Assembly: GCA_037042915.1 (NCBI GenBank)
Contig: CM073202.1
Span: 1,674,001 to 1,738,000, forward strand
Length of the DNA stretch: 64,000 nucleotides
From: Auricularia sp. M13
Lineage: Eukaryota > Basidiomycota > Agaricomycetes > Auriculariales > Auriculariaceae
Direction: 5' to 3'
Shown piece by piece: positions 54,191 to 64,000 of this stretch. The notes under the pieces are model-generated. The model did no database searches. It saw nothing but the letters and a program-made list of their open reading frames with translations, and had not been told where the DNA came from. The translations under genes and the position numbers were made by a program. Position 1 is the first letter of the stretch. Each line of letters starts with the position of its first letter.

Positions 54191-57100
54191 ATGGCGCCGA
54201 CGACGACGACCAAGGCCACCAAGAAGGCCAAGATAGGCAGGGCCCTCAAGACCGCAGCCACCTCGCCGCTGCGCCTCAGGAACGGCCGCGGCGCCCGGCG
54301 CGCCCAGCTGCAGCCCATCCAGGGCGAGCAGCCCGTCGTCCTGCTCCGCGTGCGCGTCCTCGCCTGCCGCGACATCCTCGCAAAGGACAAGAACGGCACC
54401 TCCGACCCGTAAGCGCCGGTGCCCACCCCAGCGAGCGCCGGTCTCACCGCCCGCAGCTACGTCGTGGTCTCGCTCATGCGCCAGCGCTTCCAGACGCCGG
54501 CCGTCAAGCGCACCCTCAACCCCGTGTACCCCGCCAAGGACGCCACCTTCGACTTCCCCATATACGCCAGCCTCGTCGAGCAGCTCGGCGTGCTCGAGCT
54601 CGTGCTCTGGGACAAGGACATGCTGCGCAAGGACTACATCGGCGAGGCCAGCGTCCGCGTCGAGGACTGGTTCAAAGGCCCCGCCGGATTTGACGACCCC
54701 CGCAACGAGGTGCGCGCCCGTGTGGCACCATTGACTCGCCGGGAGCTCATCACCCCGCAATGCTCAGGAATTCACGATCAACATCCAGTCCACCAAGAAG
54801 GGCACGCCCGCCAGCGGCCTCATTGTTCTCAAGCTCGGCTTCGTGTCGCCAAGCGAGCTTCACCAGGCCCAAGACTTTGACGCGCTCTACAAGGATATCC
54901 TGAAGCGTCGTAAGGGCGCAGAGCCCAGTCTCATCTCGGCTCCTCCGGTGCGCTGACCGCTGCTCATCCTCCAAAGCGCGCTTCTCTGATCCTCTCCTAC
55001 TGCAGACGGAAGGCATGGGCACCATAAGGCTCAATGACTCCGGCCCGCAGTTTGAGGATGACGGGCTCAGCTCAGACGACGAGCTCGAGTCGGACGCCGA
55101 GTCGCCGGACTCCTCGCCGCCCACCTCGCTCGAACCATCCCAGTCCAGCACCGCAGCGGCCACCCAACTCCTGCAGCCGCCGCCGTCGCCGGGCTTCTTC
55201 CCCAAGGTCTTCCAGCGCAAGTCGGCCAGCCGTCAGAATTCTTACGACGCGGCCGCCGCGGCTTCGCCGATCGGAACGCCAACACCGCTCGCGGAGGCCG
55301 CTGGCAGTGTCACCCCGACAGCTGCATCTGTGTCTGCGCAGCAGCAGCAACAGAAGAAGCGGCCCAAGTTCCAGCGCGGATGGGGCAGCAAGCAGAGCAA
55401 TTACAGCCTGTCGCAACAGCAGGACGTCGTCGGCATCGTCATGCTCGAAATCCAGAACGCTGAGGACCTTCCGCGCCTCAAAAACAGTACGTAAATTTCG
55501 GTCGTTTGCGGCCAGGGTCGTGGCAGGGCGCTGATGCTCCTTTCCTTGCCTTTTTCCGCTCCGGTCAAATAAAATGCAGTGACGCGCACAGGTTGGGATA
55601 TGGATCCATTCTGCATCGTGGCGTTCAGCCGGAAGATTTTCCGTACGCGCGTCATTCGGCATTCGTTGAATCCCGCGTGGGACGAGAAGCTGCTGTTCCA
55701 TGTGCGCCGGTACGAGACCGCGTTCAAGATCGTGTTTACCGTGTGCGACTGGGACAAACTCACGTCCAATGACCACATTGGCGAGGCGTCGCTCGAGCTC
55801 TCCGAGCTGCTCGCCAATTGCCCCAAGCCCGACCCCGAGACGGGCTTGTACCCGCCTGAAACGGCCGAGACGCACGACATGAAGCAGTTCAAGCTCCCCT
55901 GTCGACGCGGAAAGACATGCCATGGGAGGCGAAACATAGTCCGTTCATTACTGTTCGGTAAGGATGCTGATTTGTGCGAGTTTGTCTTCAAGTGTTTGCT
56001 TATGCTGGCGTCGCAGTGCCAAATTCCAACCTTACGATGCATTACGCCAGCGCTTCTGGAGGCAATACCTGAAGCAGTACGATACAGACGACACCGGCAC
56101 GTTCTCGCGCCTCGAGATCACTTCGATGCTCGACTCGCTCGGGTCGACGCTCACGCGCGAGACGATCGACAACTTCTTCCTGTCGCGCGGCAAGACGCTG
56201 GAGGACGAGCTCACGGTAGAGGAAACCATCCTCTCGCTCGAGGGCGAGCTGCGGCGCCCGCAGAGCGAGAAGAAGGAGGTGCAGATCCACGAGCCCGCGA
56301 CAGACTCGAGCTCGCTCTCTATGACGCCCTCGCTGACCGGTGCTACCGACATGTCGAAGACGCCGCCGCTCGAGGGGCTCGACTTCTCGGGTGCCGCGAT
56401 CCGCGGAGACAGCGACGGCGCCGACGACGCGCGCAAGCCCTCGCTCCCGCCGCCCGTCGAGACTGAGCCTATGCAGCAGCCGCTCCACGTCGTCGCGGAC
56501 CCGCCCACGCCGTCGTCGTCGGACCTCGACACACAACCGTCCTCGCCCAGCGACGAGTCGCCCACGCCCAGCAGCGGCCCGACCGTCGAGCGTGTCATCA
56601 ACATCCGCAATTGCCCCTTGTGCCATCGCCCGCGGCTCAACTCGCGCGCGGAGATGGATATCATTACGCATCTCGCCGTGTGTGCCAGTGGGGATTGGGG
56701 ACGCGTCGACAGGATGATCACGGGCAACTATGTGACGGCCAGCCAGGCGTCGCGCAAGTGGTACACAAAGGTCATTGCGAAGGTTTCGTCGGGCGCGTAC
56801 CAGATCGGTGCTGTGAGTCACGGGTTCCTTTGCGCCATCCTCGCAAATGCTCATAGTTTTCCCTTCTTTTGCTGGCAGAACTCCGCCAACATTATTGTGC
56901 AAAATCGCATGACGGGCCAGCTGGAGGAAGAGAAGATGCAAGTTTATGTTCGCCTCGGTATTCGTTTGCTCTACAAGGTTAGCCCTTACAACCCACACAG
57001 CGCACGAGCTGACGCGCATGTTACTGACGCGACGCATTCAGGGTGCCAAGAGTCGCATGGAGAGCGCGCGCGCTCGGCGATTGTTAAAATCCTTGTCGAT

Positions 57101-57979
57101 TAAACAGGGCCAGAAGTTCGATTCTCCAGAATCAGCGCTCGAAATTCCGTCGTTCATAGAATTCCACAACCTGAACACGGACGAAATCCTCGAACCATTG
57201 TCGTCCTTCAGTACGAGTCCTGGCTTTTAGCATCGTGCTGGCTTGCTGACCATTCACTACAGAAACGTTCAACGAGTTCTTCTACCGCAAGCTGAAGCCG
57301 GAAGCGCGGCCGGTGGCAGACCCGGACGACCCGACGACGCTCGTCAGCGGCGCAGACTGCCGCATGATGGCGTTCGAGACCGTGCAGGAGGCGCAACGAT
57401 TCTGGATCAAGGGCCGCGACTTCACCGTCGCGCGCCTGCTCGGCCAAGCGTACAAGGACGAAGCGCCAAAATTCGTCGGCGGCGCGCTCGCCATCTTCCG
57501 CCTGGCCCCGCAGGACTACCACCGCTTCCACTCGCCCGTCGACGGCACGATCGGCACCATGACCTACATCGCGGGTGAATACTACACGGTCAACGTGAGT
57601 CCCTTGCCACGTCCTTAGAAGTGGTCGCAGGGAGACTGACGCATGATCGCAGCCGCAAGCAATTAGAACATCACTAGACGTTTACGGCGAAAACGCGCGC
57701 AAGATCGTGCCCATCGACAGCCCCGTGTTCGGGCGCGTCATGGCGGTCTGCGTCGGCGCGATGATGGTCGGGAGCATCATCACGACCGTCAAGGAGGGCC
57801 AGGCGATCAAGCGCGGCGAGGAGTTCGGCTACTTCGCGTTCGGCGGGTCGACCATCGTCCTGCTGTTCGAGAAGGGCGCGGTCGAGTGGGACGAGGACCT
57901 GCTCATCAACGGCCGCGCGTCGCTCGAGACCCTCGTCCGTGTCGGCATGCGCGTGGGTAAGGGCCGCGCGCGCTCGTAG
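54191..57979 (+). CDS. PSD2: Phosphatidylserine decarboxylase, PSD2 type (C2 domains)
   Basis: This enzyme makes phosphatidylethanolamine from phosphatidylserine in endomembranes. ATG 54191 gives MAPTTTTKATKKAKIGRA. The first C2 domain has LRVRVLACRDILAKDKNGTSDPYVVV and WDKDMLRKDYIGEA. A long Ser/Gln-rich linker follows, then a second C2 domain (VGIVMLEIQNAEDLPRLKN, GWDMDPFCIVAFSRKIFRT, DWDKLTSNDHIGEASLEL). An EF-hand-like DTDDTGTFSRLEITSML comes near 56080, then a Cys/His motif CPLCHRP...HLAVC. The catalytic domain has TFNEFFYRKLKPEARPV, YHRFHSPVDGTIG and the autocleavage site GYFAFGGSTIVLLF (GGST, as in PSD2 rather than the LGST of mitochondrial PSD1). The end GKGRARS is at 57979. About eleven exons. 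Confidence 0.94.
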
Positions 57980-58357
57980 GGCAAGACAATTTCCATCACG
58001 CGGTTATCTTACATCTGAATTTGCGAGCTCGCTTTGCCATACTCAACAATCGTGATTGTAATAGTACGACGGACATTATCTGCACACTCAATACATGCGA
58101 TGGATCTCTCGATCTCCTGTGGCTCTACTCCAACTGCACTTTGACGGTTTGCCTACCCCGAAGTGAAGTTGTCGCAACCCAAGCTTCAACATAAGGTCGA
58201 CAGGGGCGGTTGAACATTGATCATCGAACAACGGTAACGTTGACATCTCGACGGCGCACGAATGTGATTGAAGAAACAAGAAAAAGGAAATGTAGAGTAA
58301 TGTATGTCCATGTCGTCGTCCACGCCCTCCCAACGGCTAAACGAATTGTTCAGAGAA
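57980..58357. other. Intergenic between convergent genes
   Basis: 3' regions of PSD2 and the first glycoprotein gene. No gene seen. Confidence 0.4.
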
Positions 58358-60249
58358 TCAAGCACCATAAGCAGCACCGAGCAGGGCAACAGCGACAACA
58401 CCCGCCAGGCTTGCGCTCCTCGCATGCGCTGCACCAGTCGCTCCGTCACCAGAGGTATCCGACTGGCCGCCCGAGGTTCCAGACGAGCCGCCTGAGCTGG
58501 ACGATGTGCCAGGGTTGCCAGTGGCCGAGGCACCAGGAGCAGAAGCCGACCCCGACGCAGAAGCACCGGGCTGAGAGTGCGGGATTAGACCTCAAGACAT
58601 GCAGCAAGAAAGGCGACGTACGAGATCGGTGTAGATCTTCGAACTCGTGAAGGTGGTGCAGGAGGACGTTGCTGGGAGTTTGGGCTGGTACGGGATCGAC
58701 GCTGAACATACAGTGAGCCTTCCATCGTTGTGTGAGAGACAGAGGGGTTGGCCATACTGATTGGGCCGAGGGATTCCGGAGGCTGCTTGTACGTGCTGAC
58801 TGTCATTGGTTTTAGCAGACACCAACTTGCTCGAAATGTTGTCCACGCACCAACGCCATCTGCGCCAGTAAAACGCCCACCGGGTCTGTGTAACACAAGA
58901 TCAGCTTCGTCGCCACTGCGATAAACCAAGTATTACCTTGGTCGTCGCCCAGGCAGGACAAGAATACGCCGTCCGTGTATGTCGCAGGAGCATTGTACGC
59001 GCAGCCGATTCTGTCGTAGATGTGCTGGCACAAGCCCACAGGGTTGGAGCCGTTAGGGTCGCAGGCCTACTTATCATCAGTATATTATGACCGTCTGAAA
59101 GCATTCAACGTACCTTGAAGCAGAAGGTGTTTCCTCCGATGAAGCTATTGGACATCAACAAAACTGCCCCGGAAACTATCTGGTCAACTCACTTGTGCCA
59201 GGAGGCAGCCTGGGCGGGAACCTCGGCGGTGCCGCCAGAGAGCTGGGAGCTGTAGACTAGACCGCCGATGGGATTACCGCGCTGAGGTCGAACGGGTGAG
59301 ATGCGAACGAATAGACTTTCAGCGGGCTTACGCCGTCCTGGCCTCCGGAGTCCAGCTCGCCGCCGGTGTCATCCGCGGGGAGGTTCACCAGGGCCTGGTT
59401 GATTTTGCCGGTGACCTGAACGTAAGAGGGCGTCTTGATGAACTGCACGCCGGTAAGAGCGCCTGCGGGGATGACGCGCGCGCCGTGCGTGGGCTGTTGG
59501 ATTCGCGATGATCGATGCAAGTCAGCGGCTGTGCAGGATCGACGTGCGAACGTGCCTTGGTGCACCAGGCGACCTCGAACGACTCGGAATCGCCGATGGG
59601 AACCTGGACGGCAGGGCCTCAGCATCGCGCAGAAGAAACGATGGACGAGGCTCGAACATTGGGTTTAGGCGGGCCCCTAGCGGTGCATATTTAGCACAGA
59701 TATAAATAGGCAAAACGGTGGTGGTACACGCTCACCAAAGACAGAAGTCATCCTAGTTACCGCGTGGTTAGTACGGAAGCTCAGAATAGCCAGGGCTACG
59801 TGCCAGTGAGTTGATGATGGCTGCAGCGCGCAGAACGCGTGAGCGAGAGCGAGCAGGCCGCAGGGCGGGGGACGGACGGCGGCGGACGCACCCGTCTGGC
59901 AGAGAGAGTCCTGGTTTTGGGTGGTCGAGTTGCAACGATTGTAACCGAACTGGGTTCCCCGGTCGGACGACGACGTGTCGGCCTGGTACGGCTGTAGTGG
60001 CGGTCAGCAACCATGGTCCATTCGACGCTGCCGGGCAGCAATGCGTACAATCTGGTTAAAGGGGAATCGTTTGCCTGCATGCACGGCTCAGCAAACGCGC
60101 AGGCAGAGAACGCCGGAATGGTGCTCACCGACAAGGAGAGGGTTGGAGGTGTCCGTGGGATTGGCATTGACTGGGGCCTGGCCCGAAAATGAGTCTGCGA
60201 GGACAGACGCGGATGCGCCGAGGAGGAAAAGAGCGTGTCGTGGGGCCAT
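58358..60249 (-). CDS. Secreted GPI-type glycoprotein, macrophage activating glycoprotein family (copy A)
   Basis: ATG 60249 gives the signal peptide MAPRHALFLLGASASVLA, then DSFSGQAPVNANPTDTSNPL. Exons continue with QADTSSSDRGTQFGYNRC, SLCQTG, AIINSL, VPIGDSESFEVAWCTK and HGARVIPAGALTGVQFIKTP. They go on with YVQVTGKINQALVNLPADDT, GGELDSGGQDG, RGNPIGGLVYSS, FIGGNTFCFKACDPNGSNP and VGLCQHIYDRIGCAYNAPA. The C-terminus is Ser/Gly-rich and ends in a hydrophobic GPI-type tail (SLAGVVAVALLGAAYGA). The pattern matches the fungal family often labelled macrophage activating glycoprotein; its biochemical role is not known. About ten introns. An 18-nt exon candidate (59735-59752) is discussed in the findings. 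It is a tandem paralogue of copy B. Confidence 0.8.
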
Positions 60250-60308
60250 GCTGGGCGATGAGGTCTGGGTGAGGTCGGGAGCAAGAGGGGCAATACAGGG
60301 TTTCGGCA

Positions 60309-60315
60309 ATTTATA
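60309..60315 (-). promoter_or_regulatory. TATA box of glycoprotein copy A
   Basis: The minus strand reads TATAAAT about 60 nt upstream of ATG 60249. The paralogue has a TATA box at the same distance, which supports the call. Confidence 0.6.
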
Positions 60316-61329
60316 GCCCGGAATTTGAAACGGTGCCACGGAGCCTCACCTATCATTGCTTCCGACAGGCATGCGCTCCATGGCCTTCCCCAGTGGCAGG
60401 GATCCTCATTTTTGTACGGAGTTCTCAGTCTCAGCGAAGCTCAGGGTTGGATCTGCCGACGTCAGACTCGCCATTCAGCGATTCTGTAGAGCACCGAGGC
60501 ACGCGATAGTTCCACAGACAACCCGAGCGTAGTGACGAGTCGTGAGATACGCAGGTGACATGCGCAAGTCGCTCGCTTTCTGCATTCCTCATGGGGGTGT
60601 CTCATGATGCCAATTCGAATTCTTAGAGGAGAAGGTGGAATTTGAAGGCAGTAACGAAATCCCTCATGACCCATGTCATGGCGGGCCATTGGGACTGCCA
60701 GTGGTGACGTTTCTGTCGAGACGGAGCAAGGATTGCGGTCGGAGATCTTCATCCCTGGCAGCTCAACTAGAGTAATGTGAATAAGACGCACTGCATGTCG
60801 GACACGGAGCAGGATATGGATAGAATGAAAATATAACTCCTGATGCGTGTTCTGAGTTGTCTCGCATGTTGAAATTTCCAGGACGATCGAAGGGCCAGAA
60901 TCTGGGACAAACAAATACGAGGCGGAGATGCTACGCTTATCCTCAACCGAAAAAGTGTGCGATGATATGGTATCTGACGTCGCACGAAGGGCTGTTAAAC
61001 GGCCATCCAGCCTCTCTCTATCACTGCGTATAAAGCCGCAGCCTGCGCTTCTATGAGTAATTTGATGTGAGGACTTGTTCTGACAGTACTGTATTGACTT
61101 GTTTGTGTACGTTCACTGATTGTCCCTCATCTGATGATAGAGTTCGCCATTAGTAACGCCGCGTTGGTCAAAGCAAGCAGATAAACACCAAAGGTTGACA
61201 TTACTCATGGAGGAAGAATTATTAAATCGTCAGCGACATCCACACCGACGCGGAGAAACGTTCATCGAGTGTCCACCGTGTAAGAGACAGGAGAGTGTGT
61301 AAATGTTCATGAATGGGGAGTTTTGGCAC
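60316..61329. other. Intergenic between tandem glycoprotein genes
   Basis: No gene recognised. A minus-strand open frame of about 150 codons at 60462-60914 has no family signal. A TATA-like gtataaag near 61027-61034 (plus strand) has no gene behind it that I can see. Confidence 0.4.
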
Positions 61330-63222
61330 TCAAGCACCAAAAGCGACACCGATCAGGGCAGCGGCAATAACGCCTACCATGCTCGCGCTCATCGGAGACG
61401 CCGCGCCAGTCCCGTCGGTGTCAGTGCTGTTGCCAGACGGTCCACTCGAGTTGGGCCCAGTGGTGGGCTTTGAGTTCGGCCCAGTAACGGGGGAAGTGGG
61501 TCCATTCGGATTAGTCGGTGGCGTGGTCTTGACACCTTCCTGTATGTGGAATTAGAATTTGAGACCTGAGAGACGGGTGGCGCACGAGTTCAGTGTAAAG
61601 CTTTGCACTCGTGAAAGTGTTGCACTCGGACGTTAGGGGAACGCGAGGCTGGTACGGCATCGTCGCTGTAATACGATCAACGTCATGGTGCGCAGTACAC
61701 CGGTAGATGCAGGCGTACTGATGGGGCCGTCTTTCTCGGGAGGCTGATGGTAGGTCGTGACTGAACTGTGTAAATACTTATTCGTAAGCGGGCAGCTTGG
61801 AGCACTCACTAACGCCGTCTGCGCCCGTATAGATGCCCACCGGGTCTGGACAGTATAAGATCAGTACGCTCTGGTTTATCGACGGAGGGGGGTAGTTTAC
61901 CTTGGTCCTCGCCCTTGCAGGACAAAAATACGCCATCGGTGTAATCTGCGGGAGCATTGTACGCGCAGCCGATTCTGTCGTAGATGTGCTGGCAGAGTCC
62001 CACAGGATTCTCAGCGGTCTGGTCGCAAACCTGCAATGACGAGAAAATTAGTTTTGTCGTACATAGACCTGATTCTCACCTTGAAGCAGAATTGACCGCT
62101 CCCAATGAAGCTACAACCTGATCAACGATGCTACCTTGGCAATAGGTCGTGACTTACTTGTGCCAGGACACTCCCTGGACAGGCACATCGGGAGTACCAC
62201 CTTTGAGCGCTGAGCTGTACGCCAGCGCACCGATTGGGTTGCCGCGCTGTAATCAACGGTTTGAGAAGTGTCAAGTTGTTCGGAGACAGCGAGCTCACAC
62301 CGTCCTGGCCGCCAGAATCGAGTTCGCCACCAGTGTCATCCGCAGGCATGTTCAGCAACTCCTGCTTGAGATGACCGGTGACTTGCACGTAGGACGGAGT
62401 CTGGATGAATTGCACGCCCGTGAGGGCCCCTCGGGGATGAGGCGAGCGCCGTACTTGGCCTGAGGGCGATTTCGATGCAGATCATAAGGGAACCGCCTCT
62501 AGGGATCGGCGACGGTGCATCACTGCGGGCGTACCTTAGTGCACCAAGCGACCAAGAAAGACTCAGAGTCCTGAATGGCAGTCTGAAATGCAGGGCATCA
62601 GCATTGTACAATAGTATAGAAGGAAAGTCTTGAACGTTTGGCTTTGGCGGAGCCCTGCGTGCGTGATGCTCGATGAGCACTCCTATAAATAGCCCAATGG
62701 ATGAGCAAAACATGCTCACCAGAGACAGAAATCATCCTAATGGCCATTGACAGGCGCAGTCAGTACGGAACGTTCTAAAAAGAGGCCCACGTGCCAGAGA
62801 GTTGAGAAAGGCTGCGGACGACGAAACACGTGAGTCCATCGAGGCCGGCGCAGTGTAGCGTACGCACCAGTCTGGCATAGGGAGTCCTTGCCCGCGGTCG
62901 TCGCGTTGCACTTGTTGTACCCAGTCTGCTCCCCACGCTCGGACGACGACGTATCGGCCTTGAAGGGCTGAACCGGCAGTCAGCTAGTGCGGCTTGCTAT
63001 ATCCGGACCGTCCTATGCGCACAATTTGGTTGAAGGGGAAGCGTTTGCCTACAAAAGCACGCCTTGAGACCAGCCCATAGGAAAGAATAGTCCAGACTCA
63101 CCAACAAGGAGAGGGTTGTTGGTGTCCGTGGGGTTTGCGTTAACTGGGGGCTGGCCCGAGAACACGTCCGCGAAGACAGCCGAAGCAATGTAGAGAACAA
63201 TAAGAGCGGCCCGCGGCGCCAT
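61330..63222 (-). CDS. Secreted GPI-type glycoprotein, macrophage activating glycoprotein family (copy B)
   Basis: This is a tandem paralogue of copy A with the same exon plan. ATG 63222 gives the signal peptide MAPRAALIVLYIASAVFA, then DVFSGQPPVNANPTDTNNPL. Later pieces are KADTSSSERGEQTGYNKC, TAIQDSESFLVAWCTK, YGARLIPEGALTGVQFIQTP, YVQVTGHLKQELLNMPADDT, GGELDSGGQDG, RGNPIGALAYSS, FIGSGQFCFKVCDQTAENP and VGLCQHIYDRIGCAYNAPAD. The tail (KTTPPTNPNGPTSPVTGPNS) is Pro/Thr/Gly-rich and ends in the hydrophobic SASMVGVIAAALIGVAFGA, a GPI-type signal. Exon phases match copy A. Copies differ most in the Ser/Thr/Pro-rich region and in introns, suggesting an old rather than recent duplication. Confidence 0.8.
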
Positions 63223-63278
63223 TGCGACAGTCAGAGATGGGGGAATTGGGAGGACAAGATGTGCAAGATCGACTGCGG

Positions 63279-63287
63279 TATTTTATA
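63279..63287 (-). promoter_or_regulatory. TATA box of glycoprotein copy B
   Basis: The minus strand reads TATAAAATA 57 nt upstream of ATG 63222, matching the position of the box in copy A. Confidence 0.65.
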
Positions 63288-63867
63288 GACTTTCGAGATA
63301 CGAACCGGTGTCTGTTCCCACTGCGGAATTCACTCATCAATAATCCCGCAATGCGCGCGTGCTCCGCAACTACTGCGAAATGAGAGACCTACAGTACTCT
63401 GAGGTCGTGCATCTCGTGGGACTTGCTCTTCCTGAGGCTCCATCCTGGCGTCGTCCTCCAGATCCGGTATAAGGAACGTTCGCGACGAAGAGAATACTGC
63501 ATCGTCTGCCGCTTGATCAAATTTGCATCTAGATCAAGTCGATTAACTAGCCGAGAGACTTGCGCAAGGGTCTGTGCTGTGTTCCGTTCGTTCGGTGCAG
63601 GACTTCACAGTTTCAAAGTGCGCCGCAGACGCGTTGACGTGCACCCCATGCTCCAGACCGAGGCTGGGTGTAGCTATCGAAGTGGTCTATCAGTTGCCGA
63701 ACTGCGGACAGTCAGTAGTTTATAGGCTGCCGATAGCTAGAATCGATTTCTGGCAACTAGGACGAATTTAAGTTCTACGATCAGCTCAGGTAATGAGCTC
63801 ACCATCGCGCGCCCGAGCCCGCAAAGTCGAGGGGTTTAGTTGAAATAGAAATAGAGAGAGTACTTAC

Positions 63868-63946
63868 AGTAAAGTCCAGGTTTTGGTTGTCCGGTATCTT
63901 GACTGATAGGGATCGACCCGGTGATGATCAGCAAAGACACAAACAT
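63868..63946 (-). CDS. Possible first exon with signal peptide (partial)
   Basis: ATG 63946 opens MFVSLLIITGSIPISQDTGQ and runs to a strong donor GTAAGTA at 63867. The short hydrophobic start looks like a secretion signal. I found no convincing continuation downstream, so this may be chance. Low confidence. Confidence 0.2.
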
Positions 63947-64000
63947 CCTGCGGACGCGAGTAAGCCGCCGGCGGATATAGGCCCTTATCCCCGCATATTC

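Larger units (their letters stand above)
63223..64000. other. Window end, gene-poor
   Basis: Apart from the TATA box of copy B and a possible first exon at 63868-63946, no gene is recognised. Confidence 0.35.

Noticed and set aside
56042-57037. Minus-strand open frame of 331 codons opposite PSD2
   Set aside because: Antisense shadow; the plus strand encodes the EF-hand and linker part of PSD2 here.
60462-60914. Minus-strand open frame of 150 codons between the glycoprotein genes
   Set aside because: No start context, no family resemblance, and His/Arg/Cys-rich composition like random sequence.
1-64000. CRISPR arrays, bacterial operons, phage or plasmid elements
   Set aside because: No regular spacer-repeat arrays and every recognised gene is eukaryotic with introns.
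1-64000. tRNA and rRNA genes
   Set aside because: I looked for B-box-like GGTTCRANTCC strings in the non-coding gaps and saw none with a plausible cloverleaf; a tRNAscan run would be decisive.

Overview
The window is nuclear DNA from a filamentous basidiomycete, most likely a mushroom-forming Agaricomycete. The evidence is gene style and gene content. Genes are dense, GC-rich and cut by many roughly 50-nt GT-AG introns. The content includes a tandem pair of macrofungal secreted glycoproteins of the 'macrophage activating glycoprotein' type, a GH71 alpha-1,3-glucanase and a GH32 invertase/inulinase. There is no sign of bacterial, phage or CRISPR sequence, and I saw no tRNA or rRNA.

Layout. 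0-24 kb is a compact housekeeping block: an unrecognised acidic nuclear-type protein, an AVT-type vacuolar amino-acid transporter, 20S proteasome beta-6, an FAD oxidoreductase, the 5'-3' exoribonuclease XRN1, mitochondrial Lon protease, a DHCR24-like FAD oxidoreductase, the spliceosome factor CWC2 and the translation-associated CCCH protein TMA46/ZC3H15. 23.5-32 kb is more accessory: GH71, a 2-kb gene-free stretch, GH32, a decayed second copy of the DHCR24-like gene, and a leucine-zipper protein. 32-43 kb holds EMC4 head-to-head with a C2H2 zinc-finger gene, a small zinc-finger/tail-anchor gene, COQ4, a decayed or catalytically dead rhomboid, a small mitochondrial-type protein and a membrane-anchored casein kinase I. 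43.5-50 kb holds an MFS transporter and two neighbouring single-pass membrane proteins. 50-52.5 kb is a gene-poor stretch with a CCAAT-rich degenerate repeat. 52.3-58 kb holds a small orphan gene, the meiotic factor HOP2 and a PSD2-type phosphatidylserine decarboxylase. 58-63.3 kb holds the tandem secreted glycoprotein genes.

How they fit together. Most genes are unrelated core functions: RNA decay, proteostasis in cytosol and mitochondria, ubiquinone and phosphatidylethanolamine synthesis, ER membrane insertion and meiosis. No multi-gene pathway cluster is evident. The most unusual points are four genes, all between 20 and 34.3 kb, whose conserved or expected sequence can only be followed by changing frame; a collapsed DHCR24 copy 10 kb from the parent; a rhomboid whose GASG serine is alanine; an XRN1 5' end made of micro-exons; a conserved 18-nt micro-exon candidate with odd borders in both glycoprotein genes; and the CCAAT-rich repeat. 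I did not find a convincing new multi-gene system. Exon borders inside multi-exon genes are hand-read and approximate unless stated.
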